Origin: Chrysaora quinquecirrha
Lineage: Eukaryota; Cnidaria; Scyphozoa; Semaeostomeae; Pelagiidae
DNA: 64,000 nucleotides
Reading direction: 5' to 3'
Assembly (NCBI GenBank): GCA_014526335.1
Contig: JACTAT010000003.1
Coordinates: 229,431 to 293,430, forward strand
Shown here: in pieces, positions 62,820-64,000 of the stretch
Layout of the letters: each line of letters begins with the position of its first letter
Position numbering within the stretch: the stretch's first letter is position 1
The notes under the pieces: model-generated
What the model saw: only the letters and a program-made list of their open reading frames with translations
What the model was told of the DNA's origin: nothing
The model's database searches: none
Position numbers and translations under genes: made by a program

Positions 62820-64000
62820 AATGTTGCAAATCATAGGGATTTCTCATTGAGTGATTCAGGTTCATAGAGGATTTAAATTTAAGTAGCTGCTGCATGAAAG
62901 AAGGATTTAAATTCTTCATTGTCTTATAGATTTCGATACAGAAGCTACGTAAGCGAGAAACATGCATAATGCATCTTCCAGCACGTTGTAATAATTCTTC
63001 ATATGAACTGTTGTTATCATCATATTGAAATCGTAAAGCACGTTATTGTATCCGTTCACCCTTATGCAGAGATTTAGCAGATGAAAAATGCCATAGAAGA
63101 GGACAATAATTGAAATTTGAATACACAAAACTATGGACTAGAAGTTTCCTTGTTTCTAAACCAATAAATCGTTTTAATCTTTGCAAAACATTCAGCTGAT
63201 TCGCTGCTTTTTTACACAAATCGGAAATATGAGGATAAAAATTCAGCTTATTATCAACTTTTACACCAAGAAGTTTCACAGCGGATTCTATTTCTACATT
63301 ATGACCCTTAATGCTAATGTTGATACCAGTGGTGTCAGATTGTCCTTCTTTACAACTATGGCATGAAATTTATCAGGATTAGCAATCATTTCATTGTAAG
63401 CTAGCCAATCCAAGGCAACATTGGACTCGTCTTCCAAAACTTTTACTAGATCAGGTATATTCTTTGAGAAAAAACCTAGGGTTTTGTCGTCAGCATAGTT
63501 GTAAATAGTTGCTTGTTGTATAAATAAAAAAGGTCATTTATATAAAAGTTAAAAAGAATAGGACCTAAAACTGAGCCTTGAGGAACACCTGAGAGGAGAG
63601 TCTGAAATGAACTATAGGTGTTATTTATTCTAACGCACTGCTTACGTCGCTTGAGATAAGAATATATATAAACCAAAGAGCTTTCATTAAATCCGTATGC
63701 AGAGAGTTTTGCAATCAGAAGATCGTGGGGAATGCAGTCAAATGCTTTTGAGAGATCCATTAGGACTGCGCCTACAACATGATTAGTATCGAGCTTAGAC
63801 CTGGTATTATTTATTCTAACACACTGCTTATGTCGCATGAGATAAGAATATATATAAACAAAAGAGTTTTCATTAAATCTGTATGAAAAGAGTTTAGCAA
63901 TCAGAAGATCGGGCGGAATGCAGTCAAATGCTTTTGAGAGATCCATTGGGACTGAGTCAAATGCTTTTGAGAGATCCATTGGGACTGCGCCTACAACATG
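62820..64000 (-). mobile_element. CR1-like non-LTR element, running off the window
   Basis: Minus strand: 63,476-63,979 RT palm, 63,043-63,279 thumb (LLGVKVDNKLNFYPHIS, YSNFNYCPLLWHF), 62,820-62,967 C-terminal helix (EIYKTMKNLNPSFMQQL). The order is typical of CR1/L2 ORF2. The 3' end was interrupted by the foldback at 61,391-62,818. Confidence 0.85.
63476..63979 (-). pseudogene. RT palm with in-frame tandem duplications
   Basis: An open frame of 167 codons has three repeats of motif A: MDLSKAFDSVP, then MDLSKAFDCIPPDLLIAKL, then MDLSKAFDCIPHDLLIAKL. It continues to LLSGVPQGSVLGPILFNFYI (motif B) and then shifts frame before the DD box. The duplicated units are 186 bp (63,621-63,806 and 63,807 on) and 33 bp (63,923 and 63,956), both multiples of three. 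Confidence 0.85.

Noticed and set aside
60456..64000. First coding exon of ERCC8
   Set aside because: I looked for the conserved GGINTLDIEP-type segment with a phase-2 donor on the minus strand and found none, so it is probably outside the window.

Overview
The window is invertebrate animal DNA, most likely from a cnidarian. It is AT-rich and has introns. It is loaded with CR1-like, Penelope-like and BEL/Pao retroelements, a Polinton/Maverick, long-palindrome repeats and a gene family that I associate with cnidarian mobile DNA. The taxon is an inference from the repeat mix, not a proof.

One host gene runs through almost everything. Ten exons on the minus strand, from 60,455 down to 1,165, have matched splice phases. 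They encode about 331 residues of the WD40 protein CSA/ERCC8, the substrate receptor of the CUL4-DDB1 ubiquitin ligase in transcription-coupled repair. Only the N-terminal exon or exons are missing and probably lie beyond 64,000. About 1 kb of coding sequence is spread over more than 59 kb, because the introns (up to 27 kb) are filled with mobile DNA.

Layout: 1-1,164 is the 3' flank with a 109-bp tandem duplication. The last intron (1,240-5,019) holds a foldback palindrome and a Penelope-like relic. The 27-kb intron (5,098-32,183) holds two giant structures. The first (about 5.7-20.5 kb) is a long inverted repeat with GGGAAC-type minisatellites, into which four CR1-like elements and a young BEL element were inserted. 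The second (20,554-32,153) is a long-TIR foldback-like element whose left arm was split by an 8-kb Polinton with 6-bp target duplications. The remaining introns hold RT relics, a decayed BEL, a TIR-bounded element with a broken FEN/PIN-like nuclease gene (40.5-43.4 kb), two palindromic MITEs, two Penelope-like elements with GIY-YIG endonuclease remains, another foldback carrying a tail of the same nuclease family (61.4-62.8 kb), and a CR1-like element running off the right end.

How the parts relate: the only clearly functional cellular gene is ERCC8. Most mobile elements are broken. The notable near-intact products are the BEL Gag-PR-IN polyprotein, which lacks reverse transcriptase through an in-frame deletion, and the Polinton integrase, protease and small virion-type proteins. 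The Polinton lacks a packaging ATPase and most of its polymerase, and carries a tRNA-Ile gene next to its right terminal repeat.
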